Shown here: positions 52,653 through 62,275 of the stretch, in pieces
Layout of the letters: every line of letters begins with the position of its first letter
How positions within the stretch are numbered: position 1 is the stretch's first letter
Assembly (NCBI GenBank): GCA_963789275.1
Contig: CAWBKF010000004.1
Span: 806,001-870,000 of the forward strand
Direction: 5' to 3'
Source: DAHUYF01 sp963789275
GTDB taxonomy: Bacteria > Pseudomonadota > Alphaproteobacteria > ATCC43930 > CGMCC-115725
Length of the DNA: 64,000 nucleotides
Translations under genes and position numbers: made by a program
Notes under the pieces: generated by a model
The model's database searches: none
Told to the model about the DNA's origin: nothing
What the model saw: only the letters and a program-made list of their open reading frames with translations

Positions 52653-54159
52653 GGACATCCTCCCTTTCGCGCATGAGGGCGGCCGGTCGTGGCGCGGGTT
52701 GCGCATCCGCCGCCCAGAGATGGATCGCGGCATAGGCGCGCCACGGCCGCCAGGCCTCGGCGCGGCGCAGCAGCTCCGCCGGGCTCGGCCGCTTGCCGTC
52801 GCCATCGGCGAGCGCGCGCAGCAGGCCGATATCCGCGGTGGGAAAGGCGTCGGGCTCGCGCAGCGCGCGCATGGCGATGTATTGCGCCGTCCATTCGCCG
52901 ATGCCGGCGAGCGCGCGCAGCCGCGCGACCGCCGTGTCGAGGTCGGCGCTGGCGCCGAAGAGGCCGGGATCGGCCGCGACGGTGGCGGCGAGGCCGGCGA
53001 GCGCCGCGGCGCGGCTGCGCGGCATGCCGAGCGCCGCGATGTCGGCGCCGGCGAGCGCTTCCGGCCGCGGGAAGACGTGGGTCAGCGCCGCCGGCGCGCC
53101 GGCGATGGCGAGGCGCTCGCCATGGCGCTGCACCAGCTTGCCGGCAAGCCCGCGCGCCGCGCCCACGGTGATCTGCTGGCCCAGGATGGCGCGCACCGCC
53201 AGCTCGAAGCCGTCCCAGGCGCCGGGGACGCGCAAGCCCGGCCGCGCCGCCACCAGCGGCTTCAACCGCGCATCCTGCGCCAGATGCGCGGCGATGGCGG
53301 CGATATCGGCGGCGAGGTCGAAGACGCGGCGGATGCGCTGCACGATGCCGGGCAGCGCCTTGACCGAGGAGAAATGGATGAGGGCGGTGAGCGCGTCGCC
53401 GCGCTTGTGGCGTCGCCACCTCGATCCAGCCCTGGCCGCCCTCGAGCGCGATGCTGCGGCGATAGCGTCCGTTTGCTACCTCCTCGACGCCGGGGATGGC
53501 GCGCGTCGCAAGGAAAGCCAGCATCGCGTCCCAGTCGTAAGGCAGCGCATGCGACAGCGTGAGCGCGATCCCGGCCGGGGCGGGATCGGCGCTGCGGGCG
53601 TGCCGGAGCGCGCCGGGCGGCCGGCCGAAGAGCCGCTTGAAGGTGTGGTTGAACCGCCGCACGCTGCCGAAGCCCGCGGCGAGCGCCACCTCGGTCATCG
53701 GCAGCCGCGTCTCGTGCAGCAGCTGCTTCGCGAAAAGCACGCGCCGCGTCTGCGCCACCGCGATCGGCGTGGCGCCGAGATGCTCGCGGAAGAGCCGGCG
53801 CAGCTGGCGCTCGCCGAGGCCGAGCCGCGCGGCGAGCGCCTCGACCCCGTCCGCCTCGCCGTCGAGCGCGCCCTCGGCGATCAGCGACAGCGCGCGCTGC
53901 ACGCTGTTCGACGTGCCGCGCCAGGCGGCAAGCTCCGGGCGAGATCTCCGGCCGGCAGCGCAGGCAGGGCCGGAACCCCGCCGCCTGCGCCGCCGCCGCC
54001 GAGGCGAAGAAGGTGCAGTTCTCGCGCTTTGGGCGTGCGCGCCGGGCAGATCGGCCGGCAATAGATCCCGGTCGAGCTGACGCCGACGAAGAGCCGCCCG
54101 TCGAAGCGCGGGTCGCGGGTCTCGAGGGCGCGATAGCAGGCGGCGCGGTCTTCGATCAT
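52639..54159 (-). CDS. Ada-type regulator fused to AlkA 3-methyladenine glycosylase, three frameshifts
   Basis: This is an alkylation-damage sensor and DNA glycosylase of about 505 residues after correction. The order is the Ada zinc domain (FDGRLFVGVSSTGIYCRPICP, NCTFF, FRPCLRCRPE: four Cys, one of them the methyl acceptor), two AraC-type helix-turn-helix motifs (LPMTEVALAAGFGSVRRFNH), AlkA_N (SHALPYDWDAMLAFLATRA), and the HhH-GPD glycosylase (ILGQQITVGAARG, LAGIGEWTAQYIAMRAL, DAFPTADIG with the catalytic Asp). Breaks lie at about 54028 (AAA), 53937 (CCC) and 53405 (GCC), all net +1. Methylation of the Ada domain activates such proteins. It is co-transcribed with ogt. Confidence 0.87.
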
Positions 54160-54218
54160 GGCGTGATCATAGCCCCCCTTGAGGCGCCGTCTCGCCGTTT
54201 TCGGACATGATCCCCGGG

Positions 54219-54944
54219 TCAGGCGCGGAAGCCGGGATCCCAGCCGAGCTCGCGCCGCGCCTTCTCGGTGGCGAGGTAGCCGTCCGCCTCGGCGATGTTG
54301 AAGATGCCGGGCCGCGCGCGATCGATCGCCAGCAGCGCCGCTTGCGCTGCGGCATCGACATTGAGCGGCGCTTCGCCGCCAGGCCGGTCGAAGCCGGTGC
54401 CGGGGCCATAGAGCCGGCCATAGCGCAGCACGACGCCCTCGAGCGGCGGCGAGGCGAGGGTGAGCCGCTCCAGCGCCGCGACCCCCGCCACGGTGACCGC
54501 GCGCAGGCCTGCGGCGGCGAGATCGAGCGGATCATCCTCGCCATGCGGCTTCGGCCCCGGCGCATAGGCCCAGGCGATGCTCTGGGCGATCAGCCGGCGC
54601 GCGCCGGAGGCGAGCGCCGCGGCGACGAGATGGCGCGTCCCTTCGTCGCGGATGCGGGCATTGCGCGGCGCCGCCTCGGCCATGCGGGCGGGATCGAGGC
54701 CGGGCGGCAGATCCGTGAGCTGATGCATCACGATCTCCGGGCGAAATCCCGCGAGTGCCCGCGCCAGCGCCGCGGCATCGAAGACGTCGACGATGACGGG
54801 GCAGACGCCGCCCGCGGCGAGCATCGCGGCCTTTTCCGCCGAGCGCGTCGTGCCGGCGACCTCATAGCCGGCGCGCCGCAGCAAGGGCGCGAGCCGCTGG
54901 CCGACGGCGCCGGTGGCACCGGCGAGCAGCACGCGCCGGCTCAT
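54219..54944 (-). CDS. NAD-dependent epimerase/dehydratase family protein
   Basis: This is a 241-residue extended-SDR-like protein. VLLAGATGAVGQRLAPLLRRAG is the NAD-binding N-terminus, followed by the SDR-type acidic VIVDVFDAAALARAL, the active-site-region IAQSIAWAYAPG and LRYGRLYGPGTGFDRPGGE. It is shorter than typical sugar epimerases, suggesting an atypical member. The ATG overlaps the stop of the upstream hydrolase gene by four bases (ATGA at 54941-54944), a coupled operon. The substrate is unknown. Confidence 0.85.
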   Translation of the reverse strand: MSRRVLLAGATGAVGQRLAPLLRRAGYEVAGTTRSAEKAAMLAAGGVCPVIVDVFDAAALARALAGFRPEIVMHQLTDLPPGLDPARMAEAAPRNARIRDEGTRHLVAAALASGARRLIAQSIAWAYAPGPKPHGEDDPLDLAAAGLRAVTVAGVAALERLTLASPPLEGVVLRYGRLYGPGTGFDRPGGEAPLNVDAAAQAALLAIDRARPGIFNIAEADGYLATEKARRELGWDPGFRA

Positions 54945-55688
54945 CGCGAATGGCGCAGCAGGAAATCGGTGACCCGCCGGATCGATTCCGCCAGATGCTC
55001 CGGCCCGCGCCAGCGCTCCTGCACCTCGATGTCCGGCGCGAGTTCGCACGATCTCGGCGCTGACCGCCGCCGGATGCGGCATGTCGCTGCCGGGCTGGAG
55101 AAAAAGCGGCGTCCGGCAGCGCCGCACGAAGTCGCGCGTCACCGAGAAGACGAAATCGCCGCCGAAGAGATTGGCGCCGAAGCGGGCGATGGTCGCCTCG
55201 CTGATCCCGGGGTCGCGCTCGCGCATCGTCTTGGCGAAGCCGCTCACCGCCGCATCCCAGGTGGCGCGGTTGTCGGCGAGGCCGATCGGGTTCTGCAGCA
55301 CCGCGGCGGTGATCCGCTCCGGCGCGCGCTCGCACAGCGTCAGGCAGAAGCTCGCGCCGATGCAGCCGCCCATCACGTGAAAGCGGCGATGGCCGAGATG
55401 GTCCATCAGCGCCAGATGGTCTTCTGCAAAGCTGTGCCAGCCGTCATCCGCCGTGACCGTGGCGCTGGAGCGCCCGGCATTGCGCTGGTCCATCGCCACC
55501 ACGGTGAACAGCGGCGCCAGCGCCACCATCGGATCCATCCACGGCGCCGGCGCGTCGGGGTTGCTCGGGCTGCGCCGCCAGAAGGCGAGCTCGGAGCGCA
55601 AGCCCCCCGGCGCAAAGATCAGGACCGGCGGCCCGGCGCCATGGACCTCGTAATAGATCTCCGCATCCTCGCGCTTCAGCACGGGCAT
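54941..55688 (-). CDS. Alpha/beta hydrolase, frameshifted near C-terminus
   Basis: This is a 248-residue hydrolase. Landmarks are an oxyanion-type FAPGGLRSELAFW, VVAMDQRNAGRSS and the nucleophile elbow HVMGGCIGASFCL, where Cys occupies the usual Ser place (G-x-C-x-G), as in dienelactone-hydrolase-like enzymes. A net +1 (or -2) shift near 55040-55046 separates AEIVR from LAPDIEVQERW; without correction the frame runs through into the epimerase gene. ATG 55688 has GGAGG six bases upstream. It is coupled to the epimerase gene by a four-base overlap. The likely role is hydrolysis of an ester or lactone. Confidence 0.8.
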
Positions 55689-55749
55689 GGTGTCCTCCCG
55701 GTAGTGCTCCCGAGACTCAACCCGCTGGCGTTGGCGAAGACAAGGGGGG

Positions 55750-56550
55750 TCACACCAGCAGCGGCTGCAGCGCCGCCGCCTCCTGGCGGAGCCGCCGCAG
55801 GTGGCTCCCGAGCATGGTCTCGACCGAAGCGCGCTCGATCCGCGTGCCGATGTTGAGGGCGGCGACCACCGCGCCGTCATAGCGCCGCAGCGGCACCGCG
55901 ACCGAGCGGAAGCCCAGCTCGGCCTCCTGGTCGGCGAACGCGAATCCCTCGTCGCGCGCGGCGGCGATCGCGTTCCGCAGCTTGCGCTTCTCCGTGATGG
56001 TGTGCGGGGTCTGCGCCGCGGGATCGAGGCGCGCGAGATGATCGTCGAGCGCCGCTGCGGGGAGCGCCGCCAGCAGCACGCGCCCCAGCGCGGTGCAATA
56101 GGCGGGGAGGCGGAAGCCCACCCCCGGCGCCGCCGCGGCAAAGCGCGGCGGCGAGGCATGCGCCACCATCACGATGTCGTCGCGGTCGAGCACCGCCGCC
56201 GAGCAGGCCTCGCTGAGCTCCGCGGCAAGCCGCTCGCACAGCGGCTGCGCCACGGTCGCGACCGCGTTCGAGCCGAGATAGGCGCTGGCCAAGGTCAGTA
56301 CCTTGGGCGCGAGGCGAAAGAGCCTGCCGTCGCTCTCGATATATCCCAGCGCCGCCAGCGTGTGCAGCGCGCGCCGCACGCTGGCTTTCGGCAGGTCGGT
56401 GGCGCGCGCGGCGTCGCTCAGCGTCATCTGCCGCCGCTCGCCGTTGAACGCCGTCATCACGCTGATGCCGCGGGCCAGCGCTTCGAGGAAATCGCCGCCG
56501 CTGGCGCGCTCCTGCCGCCGCGCCGCGTCTTCCGCCCTGAGCCGCGCCAT
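55750..56550 (-). CDS. IclR family transcriptional regulator, PcaR/PcaU/PobR type
   Basis: This is a 266-residue regulator. The N-terminal HTH is MTLSDAARATDLPKASVRRALHTLAALGYIESDG, then a GAF-like effector domain (LPAYCTALGRVLLAALP, GFAFADQEAELGFRSVAVPLR). The PKASVRR motif and overall form place it with regulators of aromatic acid catabolism such as PcaR, PcaU and PobR. ATG 56550 has AAGGA seven bases upstream. It is divergent from the Rieske oxygenase gene, with an operator-like site between them. It is therefore the probable activator of that operon. The effector is unknown. Confidence 0.9.
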   Translation of the reverse strand: MARLRAEDAARRQERASGGDFLEALARGISVMTAFNGERRQMTLSDAARATDLPKASVRRALHTLAALGYIESDGRLFRLAPKVLTLASAYLGSNAVATVAQPLCERLAAELSEACSAAVLDRDDIVMVAHASPPRFAAAAPGVGFRLPAYCTALGRVLLAALPAAALDDHLARLDPAAQTPHTITEKRKLRNAIAAARDEGFAFADQEAELGFRSVAVPLRRYDGAVVAALNIGTRIERASVETMLGSHLRRLRQEAAALQPLLV

Positions 56551-56561
56551 GCGTATATCCT

Positions 56562-56615
56562 TTGCCCGACGCCCGGGTGCTGAAGTATTATCGCACATTA
56601 GTTCGGTAGACGCAC
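56562..56615 (+). promoter_or_regulatory. Promoter and IclR-type operator before the Rieske operon
   Basis: TTGCCC (56562-56567) and TATTAT (56586-56591) with an 18-base spacing make a sigma-70-like promoter. Downstream, GTTCGGTAGACGCAC (56601-56615) resembles the palindromic PcaU/PobR-type site GTTCG-N5-CGCAC, and a TCGCAC half-site lies at 56591-56596. The regulator gene is divergent at 56550. The elements are seen directly; binding is inferred from family. Confidence 0.55.
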
Positions 56616-56635
56616 TATCTCAGGAGATCCCTCCC

Positions 56636-57955
56636 ATGTTGAGTGCCGAGCGCAACCAGCGCGTCACCCGGACCGGCGCCGGCACGCCGGCCGGGATCCT
56701 GATGCGCCGCTACTGGCAGCCGGCGGCGCTGGCCGAGGAGCTCTCCGCCGCGCGGCCGCTGAAGGCACTGCGGCTGCTCGGCCAGGATCTCGTGCTGTTC
56801 CGCGACGAGGCCGGGCGCTATGGGCTGCTCGACCGGCACTGCCCGCATCGCGGCGCCGACCTCGCCTTCGGCCGGCTCGAGGATGGCGGGCTGCGCTGCG
56901 CCTTCCACGGCTGGCTGTTCGATGTCGCCGGGCGCTGCCTCGAGACGCCGGCCGAGCCCGAAGGCAGCAAGCTCTGCGCCCACATCCGCCAGCCGAGCTA
57001 CCGGGTGCAGGAGCGGAGCGGCATCGTCTTCGCCTATCTCGGCCCCGGCGAGCCGCCGGCATTGCCGGAGTTCGACTGCTTCGTCGCCCCCGACAGCCAC
57101 ACCTTCGCCTTCAAGGGCTTTCTCGAGTGCAACTGGCTGCAGGCGCTCGAGGTCGGCATCGATCCCGCGCACGCCTCATATCTTCACCGCTTCTTCGTCG
57201 ACGACGATCCCGCCGCTGCCTATGGGCGGCAGTTCCGCGGCGCCTCGGCCGATTCGGAGGTGCCGATGACCAAGGTGCTGCGCGACTTCGCCCGCCCGCG
57301 CATCGAGGTCGAGCGCACCGAGTACGGCCTGCGGCTCTTCGCGCTGCGCGAGATCGACGCGTCGCGCACCCATGTACGCGTCACCAACCTGGTCTTCCCG
57401 CACGCCTTCGTCATTCCGCTGAGCGCCGAGATGACGATCACGCAATGGCACGTGCCGGTCGACGATGTCAGCTGCTATTGGTACGCGATCTTCACCGGCT
57501 TCGCGGCACCCGTCGACAAATCGGCGATGCGCAACCAGCGGCTCGAGACCTATACGCTCCCCGACTACCTGCCGCGCCTCAACAAGCGCAACAATTACGG
57601 CTTCGATCCCGAGCAGCAGCGCAGCGAGACCTATACCGGCATGGGCCATGACATCAACGTGCATGACCAGTGGGCGATCGAATCGCAGGGGCCGATCCAG
57701 GATCGCACCCGCGAGCATCTCGGCCAGTCCGACCGCGGCATCGCGCTCTATCGCCGCCTACTGCTCGACGCCATCGACCAGGCGGAGAAGAACGAGCGGC
57801 CGCTGATGGTGCTGACGCCGGACGAGGCGAAGGCGCTGCGCGGCCCGGCGACGCTCGACGGCATCGGCCCCTCCGCCGACTGGCAGCGCTATTGGCAGGA
57901 GGCGGATCGGAAGCGGCGCAGCGGCGCGAGCTGGGCCGCCTCGGCGGCGGCCTGA
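56636..57955 (+). CDS. Rieske non-heme iron oxygenase, phthalate-dioxygenase-like alpha subunit
   Basis: This is a 439-residue ring-hydroxylating or demethylating oxygenase. The Rieske cluster ligands are CPHRGADLAFG and CAFHGW (C-x-H, C-x2-H) near residues 64-88. The catalytic domain has ECNWLQALEVGIDPAHASYLHRF, in which the family's iron-ligand facial triad residues are found, and PMTKVLRDFARPRIEVE. The closest pattern is the phthalate 4,5-dioxygenase/vanillate-demethylase branch. AGGAG precedes ATG 56636. It needs a reductase, not encoded nearby. Its stop is two bases from the ATG of the glutamine-synthetase-like gene, so the two are tightly coupled. Confidence 0.92.
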   Translation: MLSAERNQRVTRTGAGTPAGILMRRYWQPAALAEELSAARPLKALRLLGQDLVLFRDEAGRYGLLDRHCPHRGADLAFGRLEDGGLRCAFHGWLFDVAGRCLETPAEPEGSKLCAHIRQPSYRVQERSGIVFAYLGPGEPPALPEFDCFVAPDSHTFAFKGFLECNWLQALEVGIDPAHASYLHRFFVDDDPAAAYGRQFRGASADSEVPMTKVLRDFARPRIEVERTEYGLRLFALREIDASRTHVRVTNLVFPHAFVIPLSAEMTITQWHVPVDDVSCYWYAIFTGFAAPVDKSAMRNQRLETYTLPDYLPRLNKRNNYGFDPEQQRSETYTGMGHDINVHDQWAIESQGPIQDRTREHLGQSDRGIALYRRLLLDAIDQAEKNERPLMVLTPDEAKALRGPATLDGIGPSADWQRYWQEADRKRRSGASWAASAAA

Positions 57956-57957
57956 TC

Positions 57958-59388
57958 ATGAGCCTGGTCGAGCGGCGGGGATTGTGGAGCGAGGAGCAGA
58001 GCCGCGCCGCCGCCGAGGTCGCGCGCCGCATCGAGCACGACCATCTCGATGTCGTGCGCTTCTCCTTTGCCGATCAGCACGGGCTGCTGCGCGGCAAGAC
58101 CGTGGTGGCGGCGGACGCGCCCGCGGTGATGCGCAGCGGCTGCGGCATCGCGTCGACATTGCTGCTCAAGGACACCGCCCACCGCACCGTCTTCCCGGTG
58201 TTCACTGCCGGCGACCATCCGCTGCTGCAGGGCTTGCGCGGCGGCGCCGACGTGCTGATGGTCGCCGATCCCCTGAGCTTCCGCGTGCTGCCCTGGGCGC
58301 CCAATACCGGCTGGCTGCTCTGCGACGTCCATTTCGCCGACGGCACGCCGGTGCCTTATGCGACGCGCCACATCCAGCGCGACGCGCTCCGCCGCCTCGG
58401 CGAGGCCGGCTATGATTTCGTCGCCGGGCTCGAGGTCGAGTTCCATCTCTTCAAGCTGGTGAACCCGCGCCTCGATCCCGCCGATGCCGGCCAGCCCGGC
58501 GCGCCGCCCGAAGTCAGCCTGCTCAACAAGGGCTATCAGTATCTGACGGAGCTGCGCTACGACGAGCTCGATCCGATCCTCGACATCCTGCGCCGCGATC
58601 TCCTCGCGCTGGGCTTGCCGCTGCGCTCGCTCGAGGTCGAGTACGGGCCGAGCCAGTGCGAGCTCACCTTCCGCCCCGGCATCGGGCTCGAGCCCGCCGA
58701 TGCGATGATCCTGCTGCGCAGCGCCGTGAAGCAGATCGCGCGGCGCCACGGCCATCACGCGACCTTCATGTGCCGCCCGCGCCTCGCCAATGTCGTCTCC
58801 AGCGGCTGGCATCTCCACCAGTCGCTGCGCGCCCGCACCGGCGGCGCCAACGCCTTCATCGGCGAGGGCGCGCTGCTGTCGCCGCTGGCGCGGCACTATC
58901 TCGCGGGGCTCCTCGACCATGCCGCCGCCGCGACCGCCTTCAGCACGCCGACGATCAACGGCTACAAGCGCTACGCGCCCTATTCGCTGGCGCCCGACCG
59001 CGCCATCTGGGGCGCGGATAATCGCGGCGTCATGGTGCGCGTCATCGGCCCCCCGGGCGATCCCGCGACGCGGCTCGAGAACCGCGTCGGCGAGCCCGCC
59101 GCCAACCCCTACCTCTATATGGCCTCGCAGATCCTCGCCGGGCTCGACGGCATAGAGCGTGGGCTCGATCCCGGCCCTTCGGCCGACGCGCCCTACGAGG
59201 CCAAGGCGCCGCTGCTGCCGCGCACGCTGCCGGAGGCGCTGGCGGCGCTGCGTGCCGATCCGTGCTTCCGCGCCGGCTTCGGCGACGCCTTCCTGGGCTA
59301 TTACGCTCAGATCAAGGAGGCCGAGATCGCCCGCTTCCAGCAGGAGGTGAGCGATTGGGAGCAGCGCGAATATTTCGAGATGTTCTAG
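57958..59388 (+). CDS. Glutamine synthetase-like ATP-dependent amide ligase
   Basis: This is a 476-residue member of the glutamine synthetase superfamily. It keeps GLEVEFHLF (metal Glu pair), SLEVEYGPSQCELTFRP, SSGWHLHQSL (His), NGYKRYAP and RLENRVGEPAANPYLYMA. The usual ammonia-site and adenylylation-loop segments are not obvious, as in gamma-glutamylamine ligases and aniline-type GS-like enzymes (TdnQ, AtdA1). It would join a glutamate or other carboxylate to an amine. It starts two bases after the Rieske gene. Glutamylation followed by oxygenation is the order known from aniline and some alkylamine pathways, so an amine-degradation role is a fair inference. A true housekeeping glutamine synthetase is unlikely. 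Confidence 0.88.
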   Translation: MSLVERRGLWSEEQSRAAAEVARRIEHDHLDVVRFSFADQHGLLRGKTVVAADAPAVMRSGCGIASTLLLKDTAHRTVFPVFTAGDHPLLQGLRGGADVLMVADPLSFRVLPWAPNTGWLLCDVHFADGTPVPYATRHIQRDALRRLGEAGYDFVAGLEVEFHLFKLVNPRLDPADAGQPGAPPEVSLLNKGYQYLTELRYDELDPILDILRRDLLALGLPLRSLEVEYGPSQCELTFRPGIGLEPADAMILLRSAVKQIARRHGHHATFMCRPRLANVVSSGWHLHQSLRARTGGANAFIGEGALLSPLARHYLAGLLDHAAAATAFSTPTINGYKRYAPYSLAPDRAIWGADNRGVMVRVIGPPGDPATRLENRVGEPAANPYLYMASQILAGLDGIERGLDPGPSADAPYEAKAPLLPRTLPEALAALRADPCFRAGFGDAFLGYYAQIKEAEIARFQQEVSDWEQREYFEMF

Positions 59389-59390
59389 CA

Positions 59391-59422
59391 AGCTGACAGC
59401 TGACAGCTGATAGCTGACAGCT
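59391..59422. repeat. AGCTGA(C/T)-type dispersed repeat, copy 2
   Basis: Four and a half AGCTGAC/AGCTGAT units run from 59391 to 59422. The last 25 bases are identical to 25541-25565. This copy lies between the convergent ends of the glutamine-synthetase-like gene and the NDH-2 gene, two bases after the former's stop. Confidence 0.85.
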
Positions 59423-59425
59423 CCG

Positions 59426-60734
59426 CTAATGCAGCTTCACCGCCGGCTCGGCGCCGCGCGAGAGGCCGCGGACGAGGGCGGCGAGGAAGGTCTTGCTCGC
59501 GCCGTAGAGCGCGTATTCGTGCATCTTGTAGAGCGAGCGGTACATCAGCCGCGCGAAATATCCCTCGATGAACAAATTCTTGCCGACCAGGAAGCCCATG
59601 AGGCTGCCGACCGTGCTGTACTCGCCGAGCGACACCAGCGAGCCGAAATCGCGATAGACGAAGGGCTCGAACGCCTTACCCTTGCGCCGGAGCTGCCGCA
59701 GCAAATGCGACGCCTCCTGATGCGCCGCCTGGGCGCGCGGCGGCACCGGGCCGGCATCGCCCGGGCGCGGGCACGAGGCGCAGTCGCCGATGGCGAAGAT
59801 GTCGGCATCGAGCGTCGTCTGCAGCGTCGGCGTCACCAGCAGCTGGTTGGCGCGGTTGACCTCGAGCCCGTCGAGCTGGCGCAGCACGTCCGGCCCCTTG
59901 ACGCCGGCGCACCACACCACCAGCTCCGACGGCACGAATTCGCCGGTCCCCAGCACGACGCCGTCGGCGCGCACCTCGCTGACCTTGGCGCCGGCGCGCA
60001 CGACGACGCCGAGCTTGTTCAGCAGCGCCAGCGTCGCTTCCGAGATGCGCGCCGGCAGCGCCGGCAGGATGCGCTCGGCCGCCTCGATCAGGATGATGCG
60101 GATATCCTTGTCGGGATCGACGCGGTCGAGGCCGAAGGCCACCACCTGGCGCGCCGTATGGTGCAGCTCGGCGGCAAGCTCGGTGCCGGTGGCGCCGGCG
60201 CCGATGATCGCGACATGAAGCTGGCCGGCGCTGACCGGCGCCTCCTGCGCGTTGGCGCGGATGCAGGCATTGACCAGGCGGTGGTTGAACCGCACCGCCT
60301 GCTCCGCCGTCTCCAGCGGCACGGCGTAGCGCGCGGCGCCGGGCGTGCCGAAATCATTGGTGACGCTGCCGATGGCGATCACCAGCGTGTCATAGGGAAC
60401 CGCGCGCGGCGGCGTGATCTCGCGGCCTTCCTCGTCGAAGGTGGCGGCGAGCAGCACCCGGCGCCTGGCCGCGGTCGAGCCCGATCATCTCGCCATAGCG
60501 GTACTGGAAATGATGCCAATGCGCCTGCGCGAGGTAGTTCACCTCGTGCTCGGAAGGATCCATGCTGCCGGCCGCCACCGCATGCAGCAGCGGCTTCCAC
60601 AGATGCGTCCGCCCCTTCTCGACCAGCGTGATGCGCGCCTCGCCGCGCTTGCCCAGCGTGTTGCCGAGCCGCGTCGCAAGCTCGAGCCCGGCGGCGCCGC
60701 CGCCGACCACGACGATGTCCGGCACCGCGCCCAT
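59426..60734 (-). CDS. ndh: Type II NADH dehydrogenase, frameshifted
   Basis: This is a single-subunit, non-proton-pumping NADH:quinone oxidoreductase on the inner membrane, about 435 residues. It has the FAD motif DIVVVGGGAAGLELA at the N-terminus, the NAD motif VAIIGAGATGTELAAEL, and IFAIGDCASCPRP near the FAD-binding end. The C-terminal part (YKMHEYALYGASKTFL) is the membrane-anchoring helix region typical of NDH-2. A net +1 shift near 60470-60475 separates GEMIGLDR from VLLAATFDEEGRE. ATG 60734 has GGGAGG close upstream. It is divergent from the protease gene. Confidence 0.9.
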
Positions 60735-60917
60735 CGCGCCTCCCCCGGCATCGGTGGATGATACCCTCGCCGGTCCGGGCTGCAAAGCGGCGGAGCCGCC
60801 GGCCCGGGGATGAATGCCGCCGCCGCCGCATATCGACCCTTGACGCGGCCGGCCTGATCCCGCGAGATCAGCGCTGCCGCGCCGCCTCGAGCGCAACCGG
60901 CCATCGCGAGGACGCTC

Positions 60918-62251
60918 ATGGTTGCTTCCGACCGCCTGCTCCGCCTCTGTGCCGCCGTCGCGCTCGCCGCGCTGGCCGTCGTGCCGGTCGGCGGCTGCGA
61001 GGCGCAGAGCCCGGCGCCGCCATCCTCGACCATCAGCGCCGCCGATCTCAAGCTCATCCGCACCATCATCGCCCGGGTCCAGGATTCCTATCTCACGCCC
61101 GTCGAGACCGACACGCTGGTGGCGAACGCCCTCAAGGGCATGCTGAGCGGCCTCGATCCGCATTCGGAGTATATGGACGAGCAGGACTACCAGGACATGC
61201 TGAGCGATACCCGCGGCCAGGTCGAAGGCGTCGGCCTCGACATCGACCAGGTGAACGGCACGCCGCAGGTGGTGGCCGCCGATCGAGGGCGGCCCGGCGA
61301 TCCTCGCCGGCATCAGGCGCGGCGACCGCATCCTGGCGCTCGACGGGCAGTCGCTCGCCGGCTTGCCCGTCGACACGCTGCGCCGGCGGCTGCGCGGACC
61401 CGCCGGCAGCAAGCTCACCCTCACCATCGCGCGCGGCCATGAGGCGCCGTTCACCGTGGCGCTGACCCGCGCCGTCATCGCGGTCGCCTCGGTGACCGCG
61501 TCGCTCGAGCCGGACCGGATCGGCTATGTCCGGATCAGCCAGTTCACCGAGATGACCCCGATCGAGCTCGGCGACGCCATCACCCGCCTGAGGCAGCAGA
61601 GCGGCGGGAAGCTCAGCGGCTTCGTGCTCGATCTGCGCGACGACCCCGGCGGTCTCGTCGACAGCGCGGTGGCGGTCGCCGCGGACTTCCTCGATGGCGG
61701 CACGGTGGTCATCACCCATGGCCGCGACAGCGATGATGACGACACCTACACCGCGCTCGAGAAGGGCGATCTCATCCGCGGCACGCCGATGGCGGTGCTG
61801 ATCAACAGCTATTCCGCCTCGGCGGCGGAGATCGTCGCCGGCGCGCTGCAGGACCGCCGGCGCGCCACCGTGCTGGGGACACGCAGCTTCGGCAAGGGCA
61901 CGGTCCAGACCCTGCTGCCGCTGGACGGCCACGGCGCGCTGCGGCTGACCACCGCGCTCTATCTGACGCCCTCGGGCCGCTCGATCCAGGGCAGCGGCAT
62001 CACCCCCGACATCGTCGTGCCGCTGCCCGAGGCCGAGCGCGAGGCCGATGCGGTGGTGACGCATGAGAATGACCTGCCGGGCGCGCTGCCGGGCGATCGC
62101 CGCGCCCGCGGCCGCGCCATCCTCTGCCGCCGCCGACGAAGCGCCCATCGACCCCGCGATCCTGGGGACGGCGAAGGATGCTCAGCTCGTTGCCGCGCTC
62201 GGTCTCGTGCAGCGCCGCGCGACCGTCGACGCCGCCTTCCTGCGCCGGTGA
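60918..62251 (+). CDS. S41 family C-terminal processing protease, two frameshifts
   Basis: This is a periplasmic serine protease of about 443 residues. A signal peptide that may be a lipoprotein type (VPVGGCEAQS) precedes the N-terminal helix domain with LDPHSEYMDEQDYQDML. A PDZ domain follows (VEGVGLDIDQVNG to GIRRGDRILALDG), then the protease core with INSYSASAAEIVAGAL (catalytic Ser) and RSFGKGTVQTLLPL (catalytic Lys). Net +1 shifts occur at about 61280-61290 and 62085-62110; the last joins ENDLPGALPGD to AAPAAAPSSAAADEAPIDP. CtpA-type proteases trim or degrade envelope proteins. It is divergent from ndh. Confidence 0.9.
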
Positions 62252-62275
62252 CCCGCGGCCGCGTCTCCCCGTCGC

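Noticed and set aside
57958..59388. Naming the GS-like gene glnA
   Set aside because: It is tightly coupled to a Rieske oxygenase, and housekeeping segments are not evident. The family name alone would mislead.
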